This document shows positions 56,617-63,614 of a stretch of DNA of 63,614 nucleotides, piece after piece. Both the position numbers and the translations under genes were made by a program. A model generated the notes under the pieces. The model did not search any database and had not been told where the DNA came from. It worked only from the letters and a program-made list of their open reading frames with translations. Numbering within the stretch: the first letter of the stretch is position 1; each line of letters starts with the position of its first letter. Origin of the DNA: Lachnospiraceae bacterium (lineage in GTDB: Bacteria > Bacillota > Clostridia > Lachnospirales > Lachnospiraceae); assembly GCA_017442865.1 (NCBI GenBank), contig JAFRXK010000047.1, positions 1 through 63,614 of the forward strand. The letters are read 5' to 3'.

Positions 56617-57348
56617 ATGATGGTAAATAAAATGAAGGACATAATAAACAGTGAAATTTATAAATTAACTATAAGAAAAAAATATCAAAAAATTGTATTT
56701 GCAAGTATCGTTGTGATAACACTGGCTAATGTTTATTTTTTTATATGTAAAAAAGTTGATTCTCTGGAATATCTTTTAGTTTATTTTGATAAAATATATG
56801 GAATGATACTTGTGCTAACAGCTATTTATAATTATATTTTTCAGGAGGATTTTACATATGATGTTCATAAAAACCATATGTGGATATTTGGTAATCTGAA
56901 AAAATTATTTAGAGGAAAACTTTTTGTTCAAATTGTGCTTGTAACTTTGAATTACTTGGTCGTCGCGATACCAACTGTGCTATTTTTGGGTTTTTCTAAA
57001 AGAGAAATGATAGGACAGGATGCGATTATTATAATCATGTTTAGTTATTATTTTATTTTGCTTAGAACACTTATGGTGATAAATATATTTACAAATTTGT
57101 GGCACAATGATTATGTTACATTTGTTTTGGGATGGCTTACAGTAAATGTTTTGGGGCTGTTAACAGGTGTGATAGAAGATGTCCTGAAAGTAGGAAATAT
57201 TGTATCGTCACATACTATTCAGGGACAGATGGTTGGCCTGGTACCAAATACAATTAACAATGGTGGCTTTACCGTAGACATTGTCATTAATATATTTTTA
57301 GTTCTTGTAGGTATTATAATATGTGAGTATATATATAAAAAACATTAG
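56617..57348 (+). CDS. lanG: Lantibiotic immunity ABC permease LanG
   Basis: 243 residues, six membrane helices, N-terminus INSEIYKLTIRKKYQKIVFA like LanE. Second permease subunit of the LanFEG pump and last intact gene of the lanthipeptide operon. Two adjacent ATGs (56617, 56620) are possible starts. Confidence 0.85.
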   Translation: MMVNKMKDIINSEIYKLTIRKKYQKIVFASIVVITLANVYFFICKKVDSLEYLLVYFDKIYGMILVLTAIYNYIFQEDFTYDVHKNHMWIFGNLKKLFRGKLFVQIVLVTLNYLVVAIPTVLFLGFSKREMIGQDAIIIIMFSYYFILLRTLMVINIFTNLWHNDYVTFVLGWLTVNVLGLLTGVIEDVLKVGNIVSSHTIQGQMVGLVPNTINNGGFTVDIVINIFLVLVGIIICEYIYKKH

Positions 57349-57428
57349 GGATAAATCGTAAGTTCCTTTTTATGAGTTGATACATATTATGCTTGGACAT
57401 GTCGGACAGTTAAACAGAATATCTGCTA

Positions 57429-57584
57429 ATGGTGAAGAGTCTGTTAATTAGTAGTTGGAAAGTTGGATTATTAACTTTTGAGGATATGCTGTCAATTGAT
57501 GGTGGAATTACAATATTAGACAGTTCAATAGGTGGATTTGCAAGTGTTACTTTAGCAGGAGCATTATCGAGTACCGCTTTATAG
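57429..57584 (+). pseudogene. Remnant of a double-glycine bacteriocin precursor
   Basis: 51-codon frame. The useful part is LLTFEDMLSIDGG (leader-like with GG) then ITILDSSIGGFASVTLAGAL and SSTAL-stop. There is no ribosome site at the ATG and the core ends abruptly where hairpin-rich DNA starts. Looks like a truncated class II bacteriocin gene. Confidence 0.5.
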
Positions 57585-57609
57585 CGGACTAGTAGAACGC
57601 TTGCGACAT

Positions 57610-57680
57610 CGCCCTTTTGGGCGCGCGGTAACATAGCCTTTATGAGGGCTAAAAATAAACCACCACTTGAAGTGGTGGTT
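57610..57680. repeat. Cluster of three small hairpins
   Basis: CGCCCTTTTGGGCG (57610-57623), AGCCTTTATGAGGGCT (57635-57650) and AACCACCACTTGAAGTGGTGGTT (57658-57680, arms of 10 bp). Resembles the subterminal hairpins of IS200/IS605-type elements, possibly a tiny remnant that truncated the preceding gene; a terminator is the alternative. Confidence 0.5.
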
Positions 57681-57757
57681 GCTAACTTGTATTTGCAAAA
57701 AAAGATAAGAAAAATACGGCTTGAAAAAGCACTAAAACTGTGTAGCGGATAATTGAC

Positions 57758-57841
57758 ATGTATACTTTACAAGAGTTTGTTAATACATTAATAGGTGGTT
57801 GCTGTGACATAGCAGCCAGAGTAGCGATGTTGTTACCATAA
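57758..57841 (+). pseudogene. Possible bacteriocin leader fragment
   Basis: 27 codons, MYTLQEFVNTLIGGCCDIAA then RVAMLLP. It has a leader-like part ending in GG, but no ribosome site and too short a core. May be chance. Confidence 0.3.
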
Positions 57842-57967
57842 TTATTGAGTAGAGAAGAGTCTTTTGTGCAGAGATGAATCATTGCGCAAAAATGTGATGC
57901 TATAAAATGAAGCAGATTAGAATCTGCTAGGATTCTAGTGCTTTAAAATAATACAAGGAGGAATAAG

Positions 57968-58147
57968 ATGAAAAAAGTATCGCTTATATTAATAATAATG
58001 TCTTCAATAGGAATTGTTTTAGGGCAGATAATTACCTTTATAAACCCGACTATTGCTTCTCAGAGGATTACAGGCGGTTCGTTTATTGGATTAGGTATAG
58101 GTGCTATATTATTTGGTATTTATATGTTAAAATCAAATCAAAAATAA
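57968..58147 (+). CDS. Small two-helix membrane protein
   Basis: 59 residues after a strong AAGGAGG site: MKKVSLILIIMSSIGIVLGQ, an external loop, then FIGLGIGAILFGIYMLKSNQ. Two membrane helices. Possible immunity peptide of the decayed bacteriocin locus; unrecognised family. Confidence 0.6.
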   Translation: MKKVSLILIIMSSIGIVLGQIITFINPTIASQRITGGSFIGLGIGAILFGIYMLKSNQK

Positions 58148-58292
58148 ACATAAAACAGTTTAATTGAAATACACTGAATTCTGGAGAAGTATGCTTGGAT
58201 TGAAATGTTGGAAATGACAGGACGATTGAGAAGCTGGTATTTTGTTGTGAGAGCAGAGAAATTCTTAGCTTTTACTTCTAGAGGAGTGCTGT

Positions 58293-58508
58293 ATGGTGAA
58301 AGTATTGAACAAAATAAATGAATTTTATGGCAGATATTTGTATATAAGCATTCCGGTTATCACTTTGCTTGTTGCTGCCATCGAAGTGAGTTATGAGATT
58401 AATCATGGTGACACATTACACATTTTGGCAAATATATTTATGGGATTTGTTTCTTTAGCTTTTTGGGGCTTTTATTTAATGTCTGATAAAGAAAGAATAC
58501 TCCAATAA
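58293..58508 (+). CDS. Small two-helix membrane protein
   Basis: 71 residues, GAGGAG before the ATG. Two membrane helices (YLYISIPVITLLVAAIEV and IFMGFVSLAFWGFYLM) joined by an acidic loop. Size and topology fit bacteriocin immunity proteins; not recognised. Confidence 0.6.
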   Translation: MVKVLNKINEFYGRYLYISIPVITLLVAAIEVSYEINHGDTLHILANIFMGFVSLAFWGFYLMSDKERILQ

Positions 58509-58590
58509 AATTTACGAAGACAATTGTAGTCTAGGTAAAAAGCACTTTAAGAAAAAGTACTTAGGTAAATAATATTACTTTTTCAGATAG

Positions 58591-58704
58591 GTGCAAAAAT
58601 GGTGGGTATTAATGAGCGCTGCAGCAGCTGTTGGAGCGGCGGTTAACACAGTTAATGATGCTGGTAAAAACTTAGGGAAATTTATTTATACTGTAAGTCA
58701 CTAA
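58591..58704 (+). pseudogene. C-terminal fragment of class IIb-like bacteriocin
   Basis: Frame open from just after a TAG: VQKWWVLMSAAAAVGAAVNT, VNDAGKNLGKFIYTVSH-stop. Ala/Gly-rich helix with GxxxG spacing and a basic aromatic tail as in two-peptide bacteriocins. No leader or ribosome site, so 5' truncated. Confidence 0.45.
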
Positions 58705-58724
58705 TTTTTAGGAGGATAAATATT

Positions 58725-58868
58725 ATGTTTGAAAAATTATATAAGATTATTTCGAGTAATATATATATAAAATATATATTAACAATAGCTATTATTTTAG
58801 TAGCAGCATTTTTGATTTTTGGAATGGGAAAAAGATTTGGAGAATTTTTGTATTTTATTTTAAATTAA
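58725..58868 (+). CDS. Single-helix small membrane peptide
   Basis: 47 residues with a strong GGAGG site: basic N-terminus, one membrane helix (YILTIAIILVAAFLIFGMG). Placed directly behind the bacteriocin fragment; possible immunity peptide. Confidence 0.55.
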   Translation: MFEKLYKIISSNIYIKYILTIAIILVAAFLIFGMGKRFGEFLYFILN

Positions 58869-58882
58869 AAAGAAAGAAAATT

Positions 58883-58970
58883 ATGAAATACTACTGCATA
58901 AAACAACACGACATCACAGATTGTGGTGCTGCCTGTCTGTCTTGCAACCATTGCTAAGCAAAACGGATAA
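58883..58970 (+). pseudogene. N-terminal stub of C39-type ABC exporter, frameshifted
   Basis: MKYYCIKQHDITDCGAACL is the typical start of a bacteriocin C39 peptidase-ABC exporter with the catalytic Cys. A 4-bp duplication (CTGTCTGTCTTGC instead of CTGTCTTGC) then shifts the frame; undoing it continues ATIAKQNG before a stop at 58970. The rest of the gene is absent here. Confidence 0.8.
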
Positions 58971-59000
58971 AACAGGTATCTGTAATTTCTTTATCTTAGG

Positions 59001-59201
59001 ACTCTTTTTTGCTTTTTAGTTGGAGGTTATATATTAATTAAAACTTGTTTGGAAATAGATATATATCAAAGTAAAATAGAACATATACAAAAAAGCATTA
59101 TATTTAGGGTGGCATGTTTGTTTAATTTTTTGATTTATATAGGTGCTATATGGATGTTTGTTTATGAGACTTGTTTTGCAATAGTAACTAAAATGTATTG
59201 A
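59001..59201 (+). pseudogene. Degenerate membrane protein fragment
   Basis: Frame ending at TGA 59201 with two hydrophobic stretches (FCFLVGGYILIK and ACLFNFLIYIGAIWMFV). No start codon with a ribosome site and signs of a shift near 59010. Unknown origin. Confidence 0.35.
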
Positions 59202-59219
59202 GTAAATGGTGTAAAAACA

Positions 59220-59843
59220 ATGAGAAATATAGTATTTAGTAAAGAGCGATTCACGGACGAGTCGCAGTTGAAAAGCGAGAATAATATTATTGATAATGCA
59301 ACAGAAGTAGTTGAGGCAGGTTCGCTCATGCATCGTTTGCTGCCGGAGGTAATTATCACAGCTGCGTTTATAACGGTGGCATTATTTATAGGTCATTTTA
59401 TAATAAAATTAAACGGCAAGGCTGCCCCTGAGACTAATATTAAATTTGCGGTAGAAGCTATTGGAGTATTTGCGATGTGTTTTCTCCTGTTTCCGTATAT
59501 TCACGAATTTATACATGCGATTCTTTATCCTGCAAAAGCTGATAAGACAGTATGGAAGCGACAGGGTTCATACTTAGTCTATTGTGAAGCTGAAGCCAGT
59601 CGGCGAAGAATGGTGTTGATACTTGCAATGCCTTTGATAGTGCTTGGATTACTTCCATTTGTAGTATGGATGGCAGTTCTTCCTGTGCTTTCGGCTGAAA
59701 TGGCATATATACTGCTTGTTGCAGATATATATATGATATTCATATGCATATCGGATATAGGTGCGATATGGGTAACACTGAGATTTGTGCCTAATGACGC
59801 CAAGGTGTTTTCATATGGATTGAAGTATTATTACAAACAGTAA
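59220..59843 (+). CDS. DUF3267 zincin-like membrane protein
   Basis: 207 residues. Four to five membrane helices; zinc-peptidase signature HEFIH in PYIHEFIHAILYP (about residue 96) within the first helix pair, as in the DUF3267 putative zincin family. The second half has two helix pairs (MVLILAMPLIVLGLLPFVVW). Possible intramembrane metallopeptidase; substrate unknown. Marks return to chromosome-like base composition. Confidence 0.82.
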   Translation: MRNIVFSKERFTDESQLKSENNIIDNATEVVEAGSLMHRLLPEVIITAAFITVALFIGHFIIKLNGKAAPETNIKFAVEAIGVFAMCFLLFPYIHEFIHAILYPAKADKTVWKRQGSYLVYCEAEASRRRMVLILAMPLIVLGLLPFVVWMAVLPVLSAEMAYILLVADIYMIFICISDIGAIWVTLRFVPNDAKVFSYGLKYYYKQ

Positions 59844-59866
59844 AACAACGAATGCAAATAAATAAT

Positions 59867-59892
59867 TTGCACCGCCCATTCGGGCGGTGCAA
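59867..59892. terminator. Bidirectional terminator
   Basis: TTGCACCGCCC-ATTC-GGGCGGTGCAA stem between convergent genes, with T-rich 3' flank. Confidence 0.85.
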
Positions 59893-59900
59893 GATACTTT

Positions 59901-61535
59901 TTATTTTGTTGTCTGTGCTTCTACAAGGCTTCCGCCGCAGTAAATCTGGCGCAGCAGCGGCTTTTCTATCTTGCCGGTTGCGTTACGCGGAACCTTTGCG
60001 AAAATGATTTTCTTAGGCCTTTTGTATCTTGGAAGGTCCATGCAGAATTCATTGATTTCTTCTTCTGTACATTCCATATCAGGCTTGATTTCTATGATGG
60101 CAGCGGCAATTTCACCAAGGCGGTCGTGAGGAAGACCGATTACTGCCACGTCCTTTATCTTGTCGTATGCACGTAGGAAGTCTTCAATCTGAACAGGGTA
60201 GAGGTTCTCACCACCGCTGATGATTACGTCCTTCTTGCGGTCTACAAGGTAGATGAAGCCATCCTCGTCCTGCTTTGCCATGTCTCCTGTGCTTAACCAC
60301 TCGCCATGAAGAATTTCGTCTGTTGCCTCAGGGTTCTTGTAATAGCACTTCATAACGCCGTCGCCCTTAACGGCAAGCTCGCCGACTTCACCCTGCTTAA
60401 CTTCGTTGCCATTTTCATCAATAATCTTTGCTTCCCACATATATCCCGGAATGCCGATTGCGCCAACCTTGTGAATATTTTCAACGCCTAAGTGAACGCA
60501 GCCTGGTCCGATGGACTCTGAAAGACCATAGTTTGTGTCATACTGGTGCTTAGGGAATACTTTCTTCCATCTCTCAACAAGGCTTGGCGGAACAGGCTGT
60601 GCGCCGATGTGCATGAGTCTCCACTGGTCTGTCCTGTAATCAGCAAGCTTGATATCGCCGCGGTCTATTGCATCGAGAATGTCCTGTGCCCACGGAACGA
60701 GCAGCCATACGATGGTCGCCTTCTCCTCTGAAACTGCCTGAAGAATCCACTCAGGGCTTACACCGCGAAGCAGTACAGCCTTGCTGCCTGATACGAGGCT
60801 TCCGAACCAGTGCATCTTTGCGCCTGTGTGATACAATGGCGGGATGCATAAGAATACGTCATCCCTTGTCTGTGAATGATGGTGCTGCTCTGTGCGAGCC
60901 GCACACATAAGCGCCTTGTGGGCGTGCAGGATTGCCTTAGGAAATCCTGTTGTACCTGATGAAAAATAAATTGCACCGTCATCCTCGTCCTTTATCTCAA
61001 CAGGCGGAACGCTTGTTGAACAGTATGTTATCATTTCTGAATAATTGTCCGCGTATGAAGGAGTATTCTCGCCAACAAAGAAGAAGTCCTTTATAGCGCC
61101 GAGCTCAGGCATAATCTGGTCGATTCGCTCAGTAAACTCAGGACCGAATACAAGCATCTTTGAGTCCGAAAGGTCGAGACAGTACTTGATTTCATCTGCT
61201 GAAAAACGATAGTTCATAGGCACTGCGAGTGCGCCTGTCTTAAGAATACCGAAGTAAATCGGCAGCCATTCAAGGCAGTTCATAAGAAGAATCGCAACCT
61301 TGTCACCCTTCTTAATTCCACGCGTAAATAAAAGATTTGCGAATCTGTTAGCCTTTAAATCAAACTCGCGCCATGTCATTTCACGGCGGTACTTGTCTGA
61401 TTCGGCAGTTTCAATCAAATTAAATTCACGCCAGGTAACGTGGCGCTCCGGCTGCTTTGACGGATTTATCTCCACAAGACATACATCATTTGGATATAGT
61501 CTGGAGTTCCTCTCAAGATAATCTGTAATAGGCAT
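59901..61535 (-). CDS. AMP-forming acyl-CoA ligase
   Basis: 544 residues of the class I adenylate-forming family. Core motif YFSSGTTGFPKAILHAH, YGLSESIGPG, hinge region STGDMAKQDEDGFIYLVDR followed by KKDVIISGGENLYP, and catalytic Lys in RNATGKIEKP. Activates a carboxylic acid (probably fatty or aryl) with ATP and CoA. Residues 34-40 and 54-60 repeat TWREF(N/D)L, a 60-bp in-frame duplication near the N-terminus. RBS AAGGAA. Confidence 0.92.
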   Translation of the reverse strand: MPITDYLERNSRLYPNDVCLVEINPSKQPERHVTWREFNLIETAESDKYRREMTWREFDLKANRFANLLFTRGIKKGDKVAILLMNCLEWLPIYFGILKTGALAVPMNYRFSADEIKYCLDLSDSKMLVFGPEFTERIDQIMPELGAIKDFFFVGENTPSYADNYSEMITYCSTSVPPVEIKDEDDGAIYFSSGTTGFPKAILHAHKALMCAARTEQHHHSQTRDDVFLCIPPLYHTGAKMHWFGSLVSGSKAVLLRGVSPEWILQAVSEEKATIVWLLVPWAQDILDAIDRGDIKLADYRTDQWRLMHIGAQPVPPSLVERWKKVFPKHQYDTNYGLSESIGPGCVHLGVENIHKVGAIGIPGYMWEAKIIDENGNEVKQGEVGELAVKGDGVMKCYYKNPEATDEILHGEWLSTGDMAKQDEDGFIYLVDRKKDVIISGGENLYPVQIEDFLRAYDKIKDVAVIGLPHDRLGEIAAAIIEIKPDMECTEEEINEFCMDLPRYKRPKKIIFAKVPRNATGKIEKPLLRQIYCGGSLVEAQTTK

Positions 61536-61964
61536 AATAATAGTTCCTTTCTGAATGTAAATTTGTATAGGTAATTTCGTAAAATTATCACCTTAATGAA
61601 TTTACCGCCCGAATCATTTTATCCGGACGGCATGATTAGTCCGTACTTTTATGCTTTAAATAGTTTATCACTTTAAAGCGATTTTGTCTATAGGTGATTT
61701 GCTTTTATACTTAAATAAAGCATCAAAGCCATGCAAATACGGCAGCAGCCTGTTTTCAAAAGCATTGTCATAAGTATCTTTAAATGCGACGTATATTATG
61801 TGGATAAATGCACAACCTATTAAAAAGACAGTGGAGAATTTATTGCCGCCTGCAACGAGCCAGGCGGATGAGCTTGCTCGTCTATTTGGCGACTGCCGCG
61901 AGCAGTGGCAGAAAGATTGAGATATCAGCGATTATATAAATGCCGGTGGCAGAATGGAGAAAAT
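61536..61964. other. Intergenic region with gene remnant and dispersed repeat
   Basis: About 430 bp. Contains a hairpin at about 61603-61633 (ACCGCCCG.../CGGACGGC), a minus-strand gene remnant (61668-61860) and a copy of a dispersed repeat (about 61855-61905: GCAACGAGCC, GGCGGATGAGC). Confidence 0.6.
61668..61860 (-). pseudogene. 3' remnant of unidentified membrane protein gene
   Basis: Minus-strand frame ...NKFSTVFLIGCAFIHIIYV, AFKDTYDNAFENRLLPYLHG, FDALFKYKSKSPIDKIALK-stop, with coding-like composition but no start. Its upstream end runs into the dispersed repeat. Family not recognised. Confidence 0.45.
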
Positions 61965-62978
61965 ATGACACAGCAAATAGGAAAGCAGAGTATTAAGTTT
62001 GATAATGAACCGTATATACTGGAATCAGCATCAGTAGTGGGCGATAAGGAGGGGAACGGCCCGTTAGGGGCATTGTTTGATAATGTTGAGAAGGACCCTA
62101 TGTTTGGAATGAAGACGTGGGAGCAGGCAGAGAGCGAATGCCAGAAAAAGGCGGTACAGCTTGTGCTTGACAAGGCGGATATTACAAAAAGCAGATTAAG
62201 ATACATGTTTGGCGGAGACCTGCTTGCGCAGCTTATTGCCACATCATTTAGTGCGGTTGAGCTGGAAATACCTTTGTTTGGTCTGTACGGCGCATGCTCG
62301 ACAATGGGAGAGTCGCTGTGCCTTGCCGGGATGTGCGTGTCGGGCGGGTTTGCGGACTATGCGCTTGCAATGGCGTCAAGTCATTTTGCCAGCGTGGAAA
62401 AGGAGTTCAGATTTCCTTTGGAATATGGTAATCAAAGACCATATTCCGCCTCATGGACGGTTACGGGCTGCGGGGCTGTTATAGTGAGCAGTACTCCCGG
62501 AATTGCAAGGATTTCCGGCATAACTCCCGGAAAAATCGTTGACTGGGGGCTTAAGGATTCCATGAATATGGGCGCCTGCATGGCACCTGCGGCGGCAGAT
62601 ACCATCTATCAGAATCTGCAGGATTTTGAAAGAGCGCCACAGGATTATGACCGCATAATTACCGGGGATCTGGGCACAATCGGTTCAAAGATATTGATAG
62701 ATTTGCTAAAGGATAAGGGCATGAATATTTCGGGCTGTCACATGGACTGCGGCGTGGAAATATTCAATGACGACAGGCAGGATACTCACGCAGGCGGAAG
62801 CGGCTGTGGCTGCTCGGCGGTAACTCTTTCAGCGTATGTACTGCCAAAGCTTAAGAGCGGCGAGTGGAAGAGGGTATTATTTGTTCCGACCGGCGCACTT
62901 TTGTCAAAGGTAAGCTTTAATGAGGGCGAAAGTGTTCCAGGAATTGCTCACGGGGTAGTGATAGAAAGCATGAATTAA
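61965..62978 (+). CDS. spoVAD: Stage V sporulation protein AD (SpoVAD)
   Basis: 337 residues from ATG at 61965 (AATGGAGAAAAT upstream). Thiolase-fold protein of the SpoVA complex that binds dipicolinic acid on its way into the forespore. Family landmarks are GPLGALFDNVEKDPMFG, PLFGLYGACSTMGESL, ASSHFASVEKEFRFPLEYG, and GSGCGCSAVTLSAYVLPKL near the C-terminus. Normally next to spoVAC and spoVAE; here single and followed by a terminator. Confidence 0.95.
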   Translation: MTQQIGKQSIKFDNEPYILESASVVGDKEGNGPLGALFDNVEKDPMFGMKTWEQAESECQKKAVQLVLDKADITKSRLRYMFGGDLLAQLIATSFSAVELEIPLFGLYGACSTMGESLCLAGMCVSGGFADYALAMASSHFASVEKEFRFPLEYGNQRPYSASWTVTGCGAVIVSSTPGIARISGITPGKIVDWGLKDSMNMGACMAPAAADTIYQNLQDFERAPQDYDRIITGDLGTIGSKILIDLLKDKGMNISGCHMDCGVEIFNDDRQDTHAGGSGCGCSAVTLSAYVLPKLKSGEWKRVLFVPTGALLSKVSFNEGESVPGIAHGVVIESMN

Positions 62979-62989
62979 ATATTAAAAAA

Positions 62990-63040
62990 CACCCGGGCAG
63001 AGGCAAAGCTTTCCCCAAAAGCTTCGCCTCTGCCCGGGTG
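62990..63040 (+). terminator. Very strong terminator
   Basis: Inverted repeat CACCCGGGCAGAGGC...AAGCT / AGCTTCGCCTCTGCCCGGGTG directly after spoVAD. Confidence 0.85.
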
Positions 63041-63154
63041 CTGTAATATAGAATCTTCCATGTAGATTATATACATATTACACAAATTAACATTCGACAC
63101 AATTACTATTAATGGTACACAATGACAAAAATCAATATGTTCCAATGATAAATA

Positions 63155-63184
63155 TTGACAATACAAGATATTACAATATATAAT
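63155..63184 (+). promoter_or_regulatory. Sigma-A promoter before RHS fragment
   Basis: TTGACA (63155-63160), 18-bp spacer, TATAAT (63179-63184). The start point falls about 25 bases before the RHS frame opens. Confidence 0.7.
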
Positions 63185-63218
63185 TTAGTTAAACGGGGTT
63201 GGAGTCAAAAGGTATTAG

Positions 63219-63614
63219 GACGGAAGCATCTTAGGCTTTAAGTACAACGGAAACATCTACTTCTACCGAAAGAACCTTCAGGGCGACATAACCGGCATAA
63301 GAAACAGCGCCGGCACGCTTATCACAGAGTACCGGTATGATGCGTGGGGCAACCTCATAAGCGTGACGGGTACACAGAGCAGTACCATAGGAGCCATCAA
63401 CCCGTTCAGGTACAGGGGCTACTACTGGGATGAGGAGAGCTGGCTGTATTACCTTAACAGCAGGTACTATGACGCGGTGACGGGAAGGTTTTTGAATGCT
63501 GATAACTGCGTATCAACAGGCGGCGGAGTGCTGGGATACAATATGTTTGCTTACTGCAACAATAATCCGGTAATGCTGTCTGATGGTGCAGGGAACTGGC
63601 CGAGTTTACTAAAA
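63219..63614 (+). pseudogene. RHS-repeat protein C-terminal part, start missing
   Basis: Open frame from after a TAG (63216) to the window end, no start codon in the first 100 codons. It reads YRKNLQGDITGIRNSAGTLI, TEYRYDAWGNLISVTGT, the conserved RHS core end RYRGYYWDEESWLYYLNSRY then YDAVTGRFLNAD, and LGYNMFAYCNNNPVMLSD. In complete RHS/WapA proteins a variable toxin domain follows here, outside this window. Likely an orphan RHS tip displaced from a larger gene. Confidence 0.85.

Noticed and set aside
59034..59333. Minus-strand 99-codon frame
   Set aside because: Opposite the DUF3267 gene start and AT-rich remnant; no ribosome site and low-complexity composition.
1..63614. tRNA, rRNA, phage integrase or attachment sites
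   Set aside because: No tRNA arms, rRNA motifs or integrase gene were recognised; the island has no visible att repeats apart from the promoter/terminator duplication.

Overview
The window looks like a chromosomal segment of an endospore-forming Lachnospiraceae (Clostridia). The evidence is the pair of SpoVA proteins at its two ends, low to mid GC content with AGGAGG-type ribosome sites, T-box and TPP leader RNAs, a CIRCE/HrcA heat-shock operator, and a GH3 beta-glucosidase with the inverted domain order known from Butyrivibrio and Ruminococcus. No rRNA, tRNA or CRISPR array was seen. All statements come from reading the sequence; no database search was run.

Left part (1-36.7 kb), ordinary chromosome. 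It holds spoVAC; a membrane protein with a Cys/His tail; a DUF937 protein; a fusion of a YwaF-like membrane domain to an ABC exporter; thiT under a TPP riboswitch; beta-carbonic anhydrase; a GNAT acetyltransferase; a T-box controlled tyrS; a MacB-type ABC pair; an EamA exporter; a serine hydrolase; an MFS carrier; hsp20 under CIRCE; a CMD-cupin enzyme with a divergent LysR regulator; and a C39-like protein lacking the usual His. These are followed by an ABC-2 transporter divergent from a NarL-type two-component system, a CHAP cell-wall hydrolase, a probable orphan small RNA, an NSS symporter, a NatAB-type transporter, an AraC regulator divergent from the GH3 enzyme, and a 2-hydroxyacid dehydrogenase.

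Accessory island (about 36.75-59.2 kb), AT-rich. It encodes a two-component class II lanthipeptide system. A LytTR regulator and a GHKL kinase are followed by a 15-codon Trp-rich ORF lying between two copies of a 35-bp operator-like sequence. Next come the alpha precursor (mersacidin-like CTxTxEC core), LanM1, a C39-ABC exporter LanT, the beta precursor (CPTxxCxxxC core), LanM2, a possible immunity protein and LanFEG. Each precursor is followed by a stem-loop before its own LanM. Between lanA1 and lanM1 a group II intron has inserted directly behind the stem-loop. Its reverse transcriptase is frameshifted, and an IS1182-like element sits inside intron domain V, so splicing is probably abolished. 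Both island edges are littered with decayed bacteriocin genes: the C-terminal part of a C39-ABC exporter and a bacteriocin precursor with an in-frame TGA on the left, and small GG-leader peptides, small membrane proteins and the N-terminal start of a C39 exporter on the right. A diverged duplicate of the dehydrogenase tail, terminator and promoter flanks the left cassette, with a truncated Phd/YefM antitoxin inside one copy.

Right part (59.2-63.6 kb): a DUF3267 zinc-peptidase-like membrane protein, an acyl-CoA ligase with a 20-residue internal duplication, a gene remnant, spoVAD (61 kb away from spoVAC), and the start-less tail of an RHS protein directly behind a strong promoter, running off the end.
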